Source: Pseudomonadota bacterium (GTDB lineage Bacteria > Pseudomonadota > Alphaproteobacteria > Micavibrionales > UBA2020). Taken from it: a stretch of DNA of 64,000 nt. The notes under the pieces are model-generated. The model had not been told where the DNA came from. It was given only the letters and a program-made list of their open reading frames with translations, and did not search any database. The stretch covers positions 41,781 to 105,780 of the forward strand of contig JAJZTA010000008.1 of assembly GCA_021849295.1 (NCBI GenBank), written 5' to 3'. Of the stretch, positions 50,140 through 58,896 are shown piece by piece. A program made the translations under genes and the position numbers. Position 1 is the stretch's first letter. The number at the start of each line of letters is the position of its first letter.

Positions 50140-51439
50140 GGAGGTCCTTCATAAAACCGTTCATCTTCACCAGCAGGGCTTCCACGCTCTGCGTTGCATG
50201 GTCGGCCAGACTGCCCGTTATTTCGGATACTTTCTGCGCCGCCTGATCGACTGCGCCCATGCCTTGACCTATTTCCCTAACGTCGCCCACCATGCCAGTC
50301 GTACCTGCAGAAGCTTTTTCCGCACCGGAAGCAATTTCCCGTGATGCAGCACCTTGCTCTTCCAGCGCCGCCGCTACAATCGTCATCGACTGGTTGATCT
50401 GGGTGATGATGTCGCCGATGCCCACGAAGGATTGTTCCACATTTCCGGTCGCCGCCTGAATGCTCCTTATCTGCTCCCTGACTTCTTCCGTCGCCTTGGC
50501 CGTCTGCCCCGCGAGTTGCTTGACCTCGCTGGCAACAACGGCGAAGCCCTTGCCCGCCTCGCCCGCGCGCGCCGCTTCGATGGTGGCATTGAGCGCGAGC
50601 AGGTTCGTCTGCTCGGCGATATCCTCGATCAATCCCACGACGTCGCCGATCTTTCCGGACGTATCCACCAGCAAGTGAATGATTTTCTTCGCCCCTTCCA
50701 CGCTGGCCACCGCCTGATCCGAAATTTGCGATGTGCGCGTCACCTGCTGACTAACCTCCGCAATCGCGCTCGACATTTCTTCCGCCGCGGCCGAAATGGT
50801 TTGCACGTTCTGCGCCGTCGCATCGGACTTAAACACGGCCGCATCCGCGCCCTGCCGTGCCCTTTCCACCGTCACCTCCATGGATTTCGCCATTCCCTCA
50901 AGACTACTCACCGCACTGTTGATATCAATGGCGACGCTCTTCATCGTTTCATCGACGTCGTTGGCGACGGCGACGAAGCCCCGCATATTTTTATCGACGC
51001 TGACTGTCGCTCCGTTGATGACACGGGCAGCATTCAACAGTGCCCCGTGCAGACCGTCCTCGTGGATGCGGCGGAAATACTGGTTGCGGCTCACATATTC
51101 CATCGCTGCCGCCGACTCGCGGATAAAGGCATCGTTGTAATCGGCCATCTCGTTCACCGCCCATTGTAATTCGCAAAGGTCGCCTTTTTCAACGATATGC
51201 GTCAGCCGGCGCGAGAAATTGCCCAGCGCCAGCGCCTTGCAAACTTCCGTTATGCGCGCAACTTCCTTGTACGTGCGCAATCCAAAAAAAAGCGACAGGC
51301 CCGCCGCCGCGAACGCCAGCGTGGAAATAACGGCTGCCGTGTGCGATGCGCGGGCCACGGACAGTGCCAGGATAGTCGCGACAAGTACTGCGGTAACAGC
51401 CGAAAATAGCATAGCTTTAGAGAGAGAAGACAAATTCAT
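50126..51439 (-). CDS. Methyl-accepting chemotaxis protein without periplasmic domain
   Basis: This 437-residue chemoreceptor begins with two membrane segments (about 8-28 and 36-54) joined by only a few residues, so there is no periplasmic sensor. A HAMP-like stretch follows, then the signalling hairpin with [33 protein letters not shown] and [18 protein letters not shown]. No C-terminal methyltransferase-docking pentapeptide is seen. It overlaps the PAS-protein gene upstream by 23 bases in a different frame. Together they look like a two-gene Aer. Confidence 0.9.
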   Translation of the reverse strand: MNLSSLSKAMLFSAVTAVLVATILALSVARASHTAAVISTLAFAAAGLSLFFGLRTYKEVARITEVCKALALGNFSRRLTHIVEKGDLCELQWAVNEMADYNDAFIRESAAAMEYVSRNQYFRRIHEDGLHGALLNAARVINGATVSVDKNMRGFVAVANDVDETMKSVAIDINSAVSSLEGMAKSMEVTVERARQGADAAVFKSDATAQNVQTISAAAEEMSSAIAEVSQQVTRTSQISDQAVASVEGAKKIIHLLVDTSGKIGDVVGLIEDIAEQTNLLALNATIEAARAGEAGKGFAVVASEVKQLAGQTAKATEEVREQIRSIQAATGNVEQSFVGIGDIITQINQSMTIVAAALEEQGAASREIASGAEKASAGTTGMVGDVREIGQGMGAVDQAAQKVSEITGSLADHATQSVEALLVKMNGFMKDLRKIA

Positions 51440-51941
51440 CGTAACCGATCCCTTTTTCCTGCAGAAGATTGATTAAAATGTCGGTGGCGCGCTTCATGCC
51501 TTCTTTGCGGTTGTTGTGCCGCTCCTCCTCGGCCAGCAGCATCTGATAAAGCGGGATGACTTTGCCTTCGACTATTTTCTTGTCCGGCACGCGTCTGTTC
51601 GAATGGTATCCGTCGATCTGCCCTTGCTTATCGAAGCTCGGCGTCACATGCGCCAAAACCCAGTAATGATCGCCTGACTTTGCGCGGTTGAGAACATAAG
51701 CGAAAATTTCCTTCTTCGCCTGAATGGTATCCCACAGCAATTGGAACACACAGCGCGGCATATCCGGATGACGGATAATGCTGTGCGGCGCGCCCATCAC
51801 TTCATTCTCCGTATAACCGGCAATATTAAGAAACGTTCTGTTGGCATAAGTTATGTGCCCTTTGAGGTCCGTTTTGCTGACAATGATATCGTTACGGTCA
51901 AAAAAACGCTCCACCCCAGTCAGACTGACAGCTTTACTCAT
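51417..51941 (-). CDS. Aer-like PAS-domain protein
   Basis: This 174-residue cytoplasmic protein has a PAS fold, visible as [37 protein letters not shown] and [27 protein letters not shown]. The HSNRRVP segment and length match the FAD-binding PAS domain of the energy-taxis receptor Aer, although flavin binding is inferred. It lacks membrane segments. The chemoreceptor gene starts 23 bases before its stop, in the +1 frame, and supplies the missing membrane hairpin and signalling domain. Confidence 0.88.
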   Translation of the reverse strand: MSKAVSLTGVERFFDRNDIIVSKTDLKGHITYANRTFLNIAGYTENEVMGAPHSIIRHPDMPRCVFQLLWDTIQAKKEIFAYVLNRAKSGDHYWVLAHVTPSFDKQGQIDGYHSNRRVPDKKIVEGKVIPLYQMLLAEEERHNNRKEGMKRATDILINLLQEKGIGYDEFVFSL

Positions 51942-52244
51942 GTCTTCCCTTTTTATTTATGTATACTAAATAAAATTCCCCTGCTCTTGATCCTCTCAAA
52001 AATGGCAGGCTTGGACTTGACCTTGGTCAAGGCGCTGGAAAATCATTTTTCCTTTGTTAACAAATAGTTATACAATAATATACATATTCTATGGCGTTTG
52101 TACTTCAATCAATTTCCCATTGCCTCAGGTGACCTTAATCAAAACGAGCTGCTTTTGTATTCTTGACAACAAAGGGGGAGTTGATCTATTGCTATATTCC
52201 GCCCGTTCGGGAGAGGGTTTCGAGCCCATCCCCAGCGGATTTAT
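51942..52244. other. Gene-free AT-rich gap before tRNA-Gly
   Basis: These 303 bases hold no convincing ORF on either strand. They carry the promoter of the Aer-like pair at their left end and a candidate tRNA promoter at 52163-52190. Short AT-rich runs are the only other feature. Confidence 0.7.
52163..52190 (+). promoter_or_regulatory. Candidate promoter of tRNA-Gly
   Basis: A perfect TTGACA at 52163-52168 is followed after 16 bases by TCTATT (52185-52190), a 4-of-6 match to TATAAT. A transcript would start about 48 bases before the tRNA. The -10 box is weak. Confidence 0.4.
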
Positions 52245-52319
<75 letters not shown>

Positions 52320-52493
52320 TTCTTTTGGATTTATATAAACAATTGAAATATATAAACAAATTTCCTCAATTTTTGCCTGTGTAGGAACTGTGCAGAAGAA
52401 TTTTGGGATTCGGCGTCTTTCTGCCCAGCCATGCGATTCGTTTTTCGGCCATGAAATGCGAGCTGTCGTCAGTTCCAAGAAAATGCCCGCCGC

Positions 52494-54644
52494 TTACCGA
52501 CTGCGTCCGACGCCATCGAATAGCGTGGGCTCGGCATAACGCCCGGCGGCGATCGGCGGCGAGAGGTCCACAAGGAACTCGGACGCGGGTTTTACGCCGC
52601 TGACAAGTAGTCGGTCGCGGGCGCGAGTACAGGCGACGTAGAACAGATTACGCTCGGTGTCATGGATTTCATCAAGCTCTGACTCGTCGGCGACGGTTTC
52701 GATGCGTTCCTGCAATGGCAGTACGTCATCGTCGCAAGCCATGACGGCAACGGCCTTGTATTCGAGGCCCTTGGCAAGGTGCATGGTGCCGATGGCGACG
52801 CGGCCCTGCGGCTGTTCAAGCCGCTCGGAAAGTTCAAGTTGCGTGTGACCGGCGGCTTTGACGGCAGCACGGGCACGGGCGAGTTGGTCGTTGGAGCGCA
52901 CGAATATGCCGATCTCGGCGGGAGCGATCCCTTCGGCCACGGCCTGCTTGATCCACTCGGCCACGCCCGTGATTTCGCGGTCTGCGTCGGCGAATGTTTG
53001 AATTTCAGGATCGGGGCCGTTGAACACGGATACGGTGCCGCGCCGATCCTGCTCGTTTCCGTCAACATCCTGCACGATCTTGGGCAGAAGGCGGTCAGCG
53101 GCCTGCCTGATCTGGTGCGACGTTCTGTAGTTGACTTTTAGCGTGCGCGAGCGCCCGCGAATATCGACGCCCAGCGCCTTCCACGAAAACGGCTCCTGAA
53201 AGATACGCTGGCCAAGATCGCCGGCGAAAAAAAGCGCATCAGTGCCGTTAGGCGTAATGACGGCAAGCATGCGCAATTCCGGCACGCCAAGGTCCTGCGC
53301 CTCGTCGATGACGGCGTGGGTAAAGGGCTTGTCGGCCCGCTGCGAGAAATACGCAGTGACTTTTCCGAAGATGGAAGGCCAAGTCAAAAGCCCCTGCGTC
53401 TCGATAAGCTGCCTCGCCCTCAAAAAGACGGGCCAGAGCTTTTCCCTTTGTTTGACACCAAGCCGGTTCTTGCGGCCAAGCCGCGGAACCTCTTGATAGG
53501 CGTCGAGGCTTTGCAACTGCCACGCATCGACGACGTTGAGCCATTCCGATGCCAGGAAACGTGGGGTGAAACTGGTCATAGACGCTTCATCCGCCGCCTT
53601 CTTGAGCGCCCCGCGAATCTGGTCCTCGGTCGCGGCCCTCGGATGATGGCCGAAGGCCAGGGTGAACAACTCGTTCGCCACACCATTGAACGGCAGCACG
53701 GTCACGCGGGGGACTAGGGCGTTATCCTCGCCCGTGAGAATACGCAGCTTACCATCAAGCGCGTTCGCAAGAGGCAGCGAAAAGGTCGTGAGCAAAAGCC
53801 GCGCCTGGGGCTCGCGTTTCAATATGTTCGCGGCGCGATGCAGGGCAACGACGGTCTTTCCCGTGCCGGCTGAACCGGACACCCGTGCGGGGCCGCTGAA
53901 CGATTGTTCCACGACCTGCCGCTGTGACGGGTGCAGGAACACAGTCCACTGATCCCAAGGGAAATCGAGAGCGCGCTTGAGCTCTTCGACATCTTCCATG
54001 ACGCGGAAGCGGCGTTGGGCGTCGGGATGCTCGAAGGGACTGACAACCTCCGGAGCGGTGATGGCGGGCAACTGCGGCTTTGCGCCGGTGGCAATATCCA
54101 GCAATGCTTCCGCCGCTTCACGCGGTAAATGACCGACAAGGTCTAAGATCGTGTCTTCCGTAGCGGCCTTTACATCGGCAAGCCAATCAACCGGGACGCC
54201 GTAGGTGAGAAGCTCTTCGTCTGTGATGCTGGGGAACAGTGGCGGCAGAACAACGCGGATCGGCGTTACGGGCTGTTCCACCTCGACGGGTTTGTGGACG
54301 ACGATTTCCTGAACGCGCTCGCGGACCTCCACGATCTGCGCCGCGCCAGTCTTGGGATGTGTTTCGATGCGGCGGCGCTCGGCCCAAGCGTAAGCATCAT
54401 CATGATGGGCGACGTAGCAGATCAGGAAGCTGCCTTCGGTCTTATGGACGATCAGGCGAATGTCGCGGTTAACACGCATCGACCAGAAATTGGGGTCTTT
54501 GGACTTATCGATGCGATGAAATTGAAGTCCCGGTGCGGCGGGATTCATCTGCAAATCGAAAACAGTCTCCTTCACCGCCTTCTGCTCCTGCGCGGAAAGG
54601 CGGCGCAATGCGGACTGGAAGCTGTCGGCGATGCAGAAGATCAT
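52494..54644 (-). CDS. RelE-like domain fused to UvrD-type helicase
   Basis: This 716-residue protein begins with about 90 residues of RelE/ParE-like fold pattern (IADSFQSALRRLSAQEQKAV, then FWSMRVNRDIRLIVHK and YVAHHDDAYAWAERR). From about 235 a superfamily 1 helicase follows: GSAGTGKT at 257-264, VIDEAQDLG, NYRTSHQIRQ, TMHLAKGLEYKAVAVM and YVACTRARDRLLV. ATG at 54644 overlaps the upstream DUF4062 gene stop in ATGA, so it is preferred over 54737. Whether the RelE-like part has RNase activity cannot be judged. It is the last gene of the restriction operon. Confidence 0.85.
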   Translation of the reverse strand: MIFCIADSFQSALRRLSAQEQKAVKETVFDLQMNPAAPGLQFHRIDKSKDPNFWSMRVNRDIRLIVHKTEGSFLICYVAHHDDAYAWAERRRIETHPKTGAAQIVEVRERVQEIVVHKPVEVEQPVTPIRVVLPPLFPSITDEELLTYGVPVDWLADVKAATEDTILDLVGHLPREAAEALLDIATGAKPQLPAITAPEVVSPFEHPDAQRRFRVMEDVEELKRALDFPWDQWTVFLHPSQRQVVEQSFSGPARVSGSAGTGKTVVALHRAANILKREPQARLLLTTFSLPLANALDGKLRILTGEDNALVPRVTVLPFNGVANELFTLAFGHHPRAATEDQIRGALKKAADEASMTSFTPRFLASEWLNVVDAWQLQSLDAYQEVPRLGRKNRLGVKQREKLWPVFLRARQLIETQGLLTWPSIFGKVTAYFSQRADKPFTHAVIDEAQDLGVPELRMLAVITPNGTDALFFAGDLGQRIFQEPFSWKALGVDIRGRSRTLKVNYRTSHQIRQAADRLLPKIVQDVDGNEQDRRGTVSVFNGPDPEIQTFADADREITGVAEWIKQAVAEGIAPAEIGIFVRSNDQLARARAAVKAAGHTQLELSERLEQPQGRVAIGTMHLAKGLEYKAVAVMACDDDVLPLQERIETVADESELDEIHDTERNLFYVACTRARDRLLVSGVKPASEFLVDLSPPIAAGRYAEPTLFDGVGRSR

Positions 54645-55768
54645 GGTGCAGCTTCTTTCGCTATTGCACCTACAATCCTCGAACGGGATGCTGCGCGCTC
54701 TGCAAGCAAGGTCTCCTCGCCGGTCTGCACCAGCCAATCAAAGAGTTTCTGAAGTCCATGCCGCGTTGAGGATTCGTCCCGGCAGTTTGCGATCAGGCAG
54801 AGCTGTATTTTCTGCACATTATCGGCGACGTACACACCGAAGGAGCCAGTGACAATCGTTGCATCGGGAAAGCCGAGGATGGTCATGGCCTGGCCTTCCG
54901 AGACTGACTTATGGCAAGCGATTACGTGTACAGGCCCTGCCACCGCCATCTTCAGAGCAGGCACAGACAAGTGATCTTTTAGAAACGGCTGCCCGACCAA
55001 TTCGCGTGCCGCCGGGACGCTCATAGCTGCCGGAATAGCATGGGGAAGAAACAAGACCTTCTTTCCAGCGACCGGCAAAACGGCTCCGATTCCGTCTCCG
55101 CTGGCCTTGCCGCGTGATGTAAGGGCTTCGGCAACCACACTGCGCATCGCGGCTTGCCGAGCCATGAAGTCCATGCGGGACCAATCCAGGGCCGGACCGG
55201 CGTTATACCGGCTCCGTTTGACTTCGCGGGCACCTTGGTGCGCGAGATTGAGGACCGCTTCTCGAACGGCCTTCTTTGCCTCCCGAATGGCGTCGTCCGG
55301 GGAAGCAATAGTGGCACCGCGGAAGAGGTTTGCCCGAGCAATTTCGGCTTGAAATCGTTCGTTCTGTGGTCCCTTTGGCCTTCGGTTCTTGTCACCGTCT
55401 AGCAACGAAACCACAGAAACCTTGCCGGAAGACTCCGAATAGGCCGTCATGAATTCGGCGTGACAGATGCCAATATCACCTGACGCAAGCGACCAACCTG
55501 CGTTTCCATTGTACAGGACGAGCAGGAGATCGGCTTCGCGGGCCTGTTCGATACAAAGGTCCCAGCTATCCTGGTCGCCCGGTTCGGGTGGCTCATCCTC
55601 GTTGATCCAGACCTCGAACGCTTCCTTCCCGAACAGTTTCTCGACCTCGATGTCCTGCTTCAACTGCGCCCTGATTTCAGACAGCGTGCGACTGCCGTCG
55701 CCACCGACCGCCGGGAAGCGGTCGTTGCAGCGGCTGGAAATCATGATTTTGATCTTACGGCGCGCCAT
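54641..55768 (-). CDS. DUF4062 (TIR-like) domain protein
   Basis: The 375-residue protein opens KIKIMISSRCNDRF, then has FEVWINEDEPPEPGDQDSWDLCIEQAREADLLLVLYNGNAGW and GICHAEFMTAYSES. That order (FISS-like start, acidic segment, C-x(3)-ADxxxxx-G, then an E-containing helix) matches DUF4062, a TIR/SLOG-like fold often seen in defence genes. The remaining 220 residues have an ADNVQKIQLCLIANC segment and no domain I recognise. GGAGGGAGG abuts the ATG, 9 bases after the mod stop. Its stop overlaps the helicase start in ATGA. Confidence 0.75.
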   Translation of the reverse strand: MARRKIKIMISSRCNDRFPAVGGDGSRTLSEIRAQLKQDIEVEKLFGKEAFEVWINEDEPPEPGDQDSWDLCIEQAREADLLLVLYNGNAGWSLASGDIGICHAEFMTAYSESSGKVSVVSLLDGDKNRRPKGPQNERFQAEIARANLFRGATIASPDDAIREAKKAVREAVLNLAHQGAREVKRSRYNAGPALDWSRMDFMARQAAMRSVVAEALTSRGKASGDGIGAVLPVAGKKVLFLPHAIPAAMSVPAARELVGQPFLKDHLSVPALKMAVAGPVHVIACHKSVSEGQAMTILGFPDATIVTGSFGVYVADNVQKIQLCLIANCRDESSTRHGLQKLFDWLVQTGEETLLAERAASRSRIVGAIAKEAAP

Positions 55769-55777
55769 CCTCCCTCC

Positions 55778-58717
55778 TTACACAGCGAACACCTTCATCA
55801 CCTCGTCGCCGAAGTGATTGATGACCTTAACCGCAAAGCGGCCCGTTTCGGGGCGCGGGAACGGACGCGATGTATCCCGGTAAAGGGTCGCCCAGGCATC
55901 TTCGTCGATTTCGGCCTTCAAAGCGGTCTTGAGAGATTTGTAGGGATCGTTCGCGCCCATGAAATAGGCATGGCGGACGAAGAAACTTTCCTCGTTATAG
56001 TCCGTGTCGATAAACCATGCGGCGATGTCGTCCTTGCCGCTGGCGCGCACTTCGCCAGTCTTGGGGTCGAACACATCGACGCCCAATACCTCGACGACGA
56101 TTTCGCCATCCTTGTCGAAATCCCATTTGATGTCCGGTTCGCCGAATATGACGAACAGATTGCCTGCGCCCGTGTTCTTGAGTTCGTCGGACATATGCAA
56201 CTCGGGGTTCATCTTGGCCTTGAGGATCGGCAACGGGCCGAGCTTGTTTAGCTCGGACGTATGCGCCTCGAAATTGAAGCCACAGGCGATCAGCGCGTCG
56301 AAGCGTGCGTCCAGAGCCTCTCGCGCGGCGGCGGTCAGATCGGCGCGGCTCACCGTGCCGAATTCGGGGCCGATAAAGATGGCGGCGCGCTTCTCGGCTT
56401 CGCCTTCCATGAACCGACCTTCGGCGGCGATCCATGTTCCGGGCCACCCGGTGATGGACGTGAAGGTGATGCGGTCAGCCTTCTTCGCCTGCTGGACACC
56501 CGAAGTTTTCAAGTGTTCCAGAATCATCGACGTGAAGTCGTTGAGTTCGTCCGTACCTTTGGGCAGCTTGCGTTTGCGCTTGCCGCTGGCGGCGTCCAGT
56601 TCCTCGACAAGCTCGCCTTCGCTCGACGGTACGACGCGGTGAGGTGAAAGGCTTTCGACGGTGAACGGTCCCGCAACGCGGATGCGGGATTTGTCCTCAT
56701 AGGGACGGTCGTACAGAGGTTCAACGTCGGCTTTCTTGGCAATTGACTCGTCGATCTTCTTCTGGCGGGCGATGCGCTGCTCCCACCATGCCGTGTGAAT
56801 TCCTTTAACGTTAGCCGACCATCCCTCCATCGCCTCGCGCGGGATTTCCCATTCTTCCCACTTTTTGCCGAGCGCGGCGTTCAATTCACGGCGCAGCGGT
56901 TCAAGCTTCGCCTGAAATTCTTCCCAGATCACGTCGATCTCGGCATTGTTCGCGATGGATTTCAGCGTGATGTGCGGCGCGCGGTCATAAACGAAACCCT
57001 GACGAATATCGCCATGCATCGCCCCGTCAACGGGTGGCTTTCCGGTCAGCTCGCCTTCTTTCTGATGACCTTCCTTGCTGTCGGCCAGAAGGTAATAGGG
57101 ATATTTCGCACCCATCACCCGCGCGCGGGCGAGCGCCAGCGCCACACGCGATGTGTCGATCGTGATCCACCGGCGACCCCATTGCTCGGCTACCGTCGCC
57201 GTTGTGCCGGAGCCGCAGGTCGGATCAAGCACAAGGTCCCCGGGATCGGACGCCATCAAAATGCAACGAGAAACAACCGTGGTTCCCGTTTGCACTACAT
57301 AGACCTTTTCGTCCCCGAACCCGCTTTGCCGAGTGTCGTCCCAAATATCGTTATAAGCTTGCAGATCAAAGTCCGATATGGGGCGCGCAAACCGAAGTGT
57401 CTTACCAATCGCATGTAACCGGGCTGCCTTTTCGAGGCGAGTCATGCCGGTGATGTTCGTCTTCCAACCTCCCTTCCCGGGCTTAAGTTTCTGCCCCCAG
57501 AAATCGTATTCGAAAACAGTCGTGGCGCTTGCCGATTGGGATGTCATCGGATTTGCGGCTGCAATCCTTTTTGTCGCCGACAACGCGTCAACAGAAGCTA
57601 CTTCCTCCTTGGACAGTGCCCTGAGATGACCGCCTTGGTCGTACTCAAAGCGATAGTTGTTGTCGTCTGATGGTTTGCGTTGGAAATAAAGGGGGCGATA
57701 CTTTGTCTTGGATTTGTCCTTGGCGAAACAGAGAAGCCCATCATAGGTGTTATCTATAAAGGCAGACCCTTTCCCTGTGGTCTTTCTGAAAACGATCTGC
57801 CCAAGATAGTTCTCATCACCGAACACCTCATCCAACACGGCTCGTACACGGTGCACGTTCTCATCGCCGATCTGCACGAAGATGCTTCCGCTTTCCGTCA
57901 GCAAGTCCCGCATCGCCGTCAGGCGATCACGCAGATAGGTGAGGTACGAATGGATGCCGTCCTTCCACGTGTCGCGGAAGGCGCGCACCTGTTCCGGTTC
58001 ACGGGAGATTTCTTCGATCTTGCCGTCCTTCACGTCGCGGGAGCGCGTTGATACCTGCCAATTCGAGTTGAATTTGATTCCGTAAGGCGGATCGAAATAA
58101 ATGCACTGTACCTGGCCGCGCAGGCCCTCGCGCTCGGCGAGGCTTGCCATCACCTGCAAGCTGTCGCCAAGGATAAATCGGTTCGACCAGTTCTGGTCGT
58201 GCTGGTAGAACTCGGTCTTGGCCTCGGGGTCGATGCCGTTGAAGTCGTGGAACAGGTAGGCGATGTCGCTTTCTGCCTCACGCTTCTCCTTGGTACGGCG
58301 CGTCAGGTCGTCGATGATGGCTTTGGGGTGGATCTTCTCCTGAATGTAGAGGGGCGGCGCGTTGACAACGAGGTCCGACCAATCCTGCTGATCCTTGCCG
58401 CGCCATGTGAGCTGCGCGTCTGACAGGTCGATATAACCGCTTTCTGCCGCCTTCTTGATCTGCTCGGCCGTCAGGCGGACGCGCGTGCCTTTCCATACAA
58501 GCTGGGGATCAAGGTCGGCATCGCGAGGGCGGGTTTCGTCCAGAGCAAGGGGATAGCGTCGCGGATAGACGACGGGCGCGAAAGGGGCGATTTCTTCCGC
58601 CCGCTGCGCAGCGGATTGAAGCTCGGCGGTCGGGATGTTCTTTCGCCTAGCCTCTGTGTGCGTCAGCGCGTCAACTTGCTTCGGAGAATTCGCTTTCTTC
58701 CTTGTTGTCCTCGCCAC
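55778..58717 (-). CDS. Type III-like DNA methyltransferase (Mod)
   Basis: This 979-residue site-specific adenine/cytosine-N4 methyltransferase has the catalytic motif DPPYGIKF at 209-212 onwards. The SAM motif lies later, near residue 500 (LDPTCGSGTTATVAEQWGRRW), the beta-class order used by type III Mod subunits. It is longer than usual Mod proteins (about 650), with an extra C-terminal half of unknown fold. The start is GTG at 58717, sharing one base with the stop of the small ORF upstream, with AAGGGGG before it. Unlike classical mod-res operons, res lies upstream. Confidence 0.9.
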   Translation of the reverse strand: MARTTRKKANSPKQVDALTHTEARRKNIPTAELQSAAQRAEEIAPFAPVVYPRRYPLALDETRPRDADLDPQLVWKGTRVRLTAEQIKKAAESGYIDLSDAQLTWRGKDQQDWSDLVVNAPPLYIQEKIHPKAIIDDLTRRTKEKREAESDIAYLFHDFNGIDPEAKTEFYQHDQNWSNRFILGDSLQVMASLAEREGLRGQVQCIYFDPPYGIKFNSNWQVSTRSRDVKDGKIEEISREPEQVRAFRDTWKDGIHSYLTYLRDRLTAMRDLLTESGSIFVQIGDENVHRVRAVLDEVFGDENYLGQIVFRKTTGKGSAFIDNTYDGLLCFAKDKSKTKYRPLYFQRKPSDDNNYRFEYDQGGHLRALSKEEVASVDALSATKRIAAANPMTSQSASATTVFEYDFWGQKLKPGKGGWKTNITGMTRLEKAARLHAIGKTLRFARPISDFDLQAYNDIWDDTRQSGFGDEKVYVVQTGTTVVSRCILMASDPGDLVLDPTCGSGTTATVAEQWGRRWITIDTSRVALALARARVMGAKYPYYLLADSKEGHQKEGELTGKPPVDGAMHGDIRQGFVYDRAPHITLKSIANNAEIDVIWEEFQAKLEPLRRELNAALGKKWEEWEIPREAMEGWSANVKGIHTAWWEQRIARQKKIDESIAKKADVEPLYDRPYEDKSRIRVAGPFTVESLSPHRVVPSSEGELVEELDAASGKRKRKLPKGTDELNDFTSMILEHLKTSGVQQAKKADRITFTSITGWPGTWIAAEGRFMEGEAEKRAAIFIGPEFGTVSRADLTAAAREALDARFDALIACGFNFEAHTSELNKLGPLPILKAKMNPELHMSDELKNTGAGNLFVIFGEPDIKWDFDKDGEIVVEVLGVDVFDPKTGEVRASGKDDIAAWFIDTDYNEESFFVRHAYFMGANDPYKSLKTALKAEIDEDAWATLYRDTSRPFPRPETGRFAVKVINHFGDEVMKVFAV

Positions 58718-58896
58718 TATTCGCCCCCTTTGTTGTTCTCGTCGTTTGAGCCGCGACTTTCGTCGAATAGGTCGGGCATAATTTCCTGAGTGGCGCGTGC
58801 GGAGTCGATAAATTGCGCTAGCGGTATGCTGCTCCGATCCACATCGAAGTGATAAATGATTTCGCCGGGCTTTCTCGGAGCGTCGCCGTCCGTCAT
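58717..58896 (-). CDS. 59-residue ORF overlapping res and mod
   Basis: The ORF reads MTDGDAPRKPGEIIYHFDVD and then RSSIPLAQFIDSARAT, ending NDENNKGGE. Its ATG (58896-58894) overlaps the Res stop in ATGA, with AAGGAGGT 4 bases upstream. Its TAG shares a base with the GTG of mod. That geometry makes expression very likely, although it is shorter than most ORF cut-offs. It is acidic, with no signal or membrane segment. It may be a small subunit of the restriction complex or a regulator; no family is recognised. Confidence 0.75.
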   Translation of the reverse strand: MTDGDAPRKPGEIIYHFDVDRSSIPLAQFIDSARATQEIMPDLFDESRGSNDENNKGGE

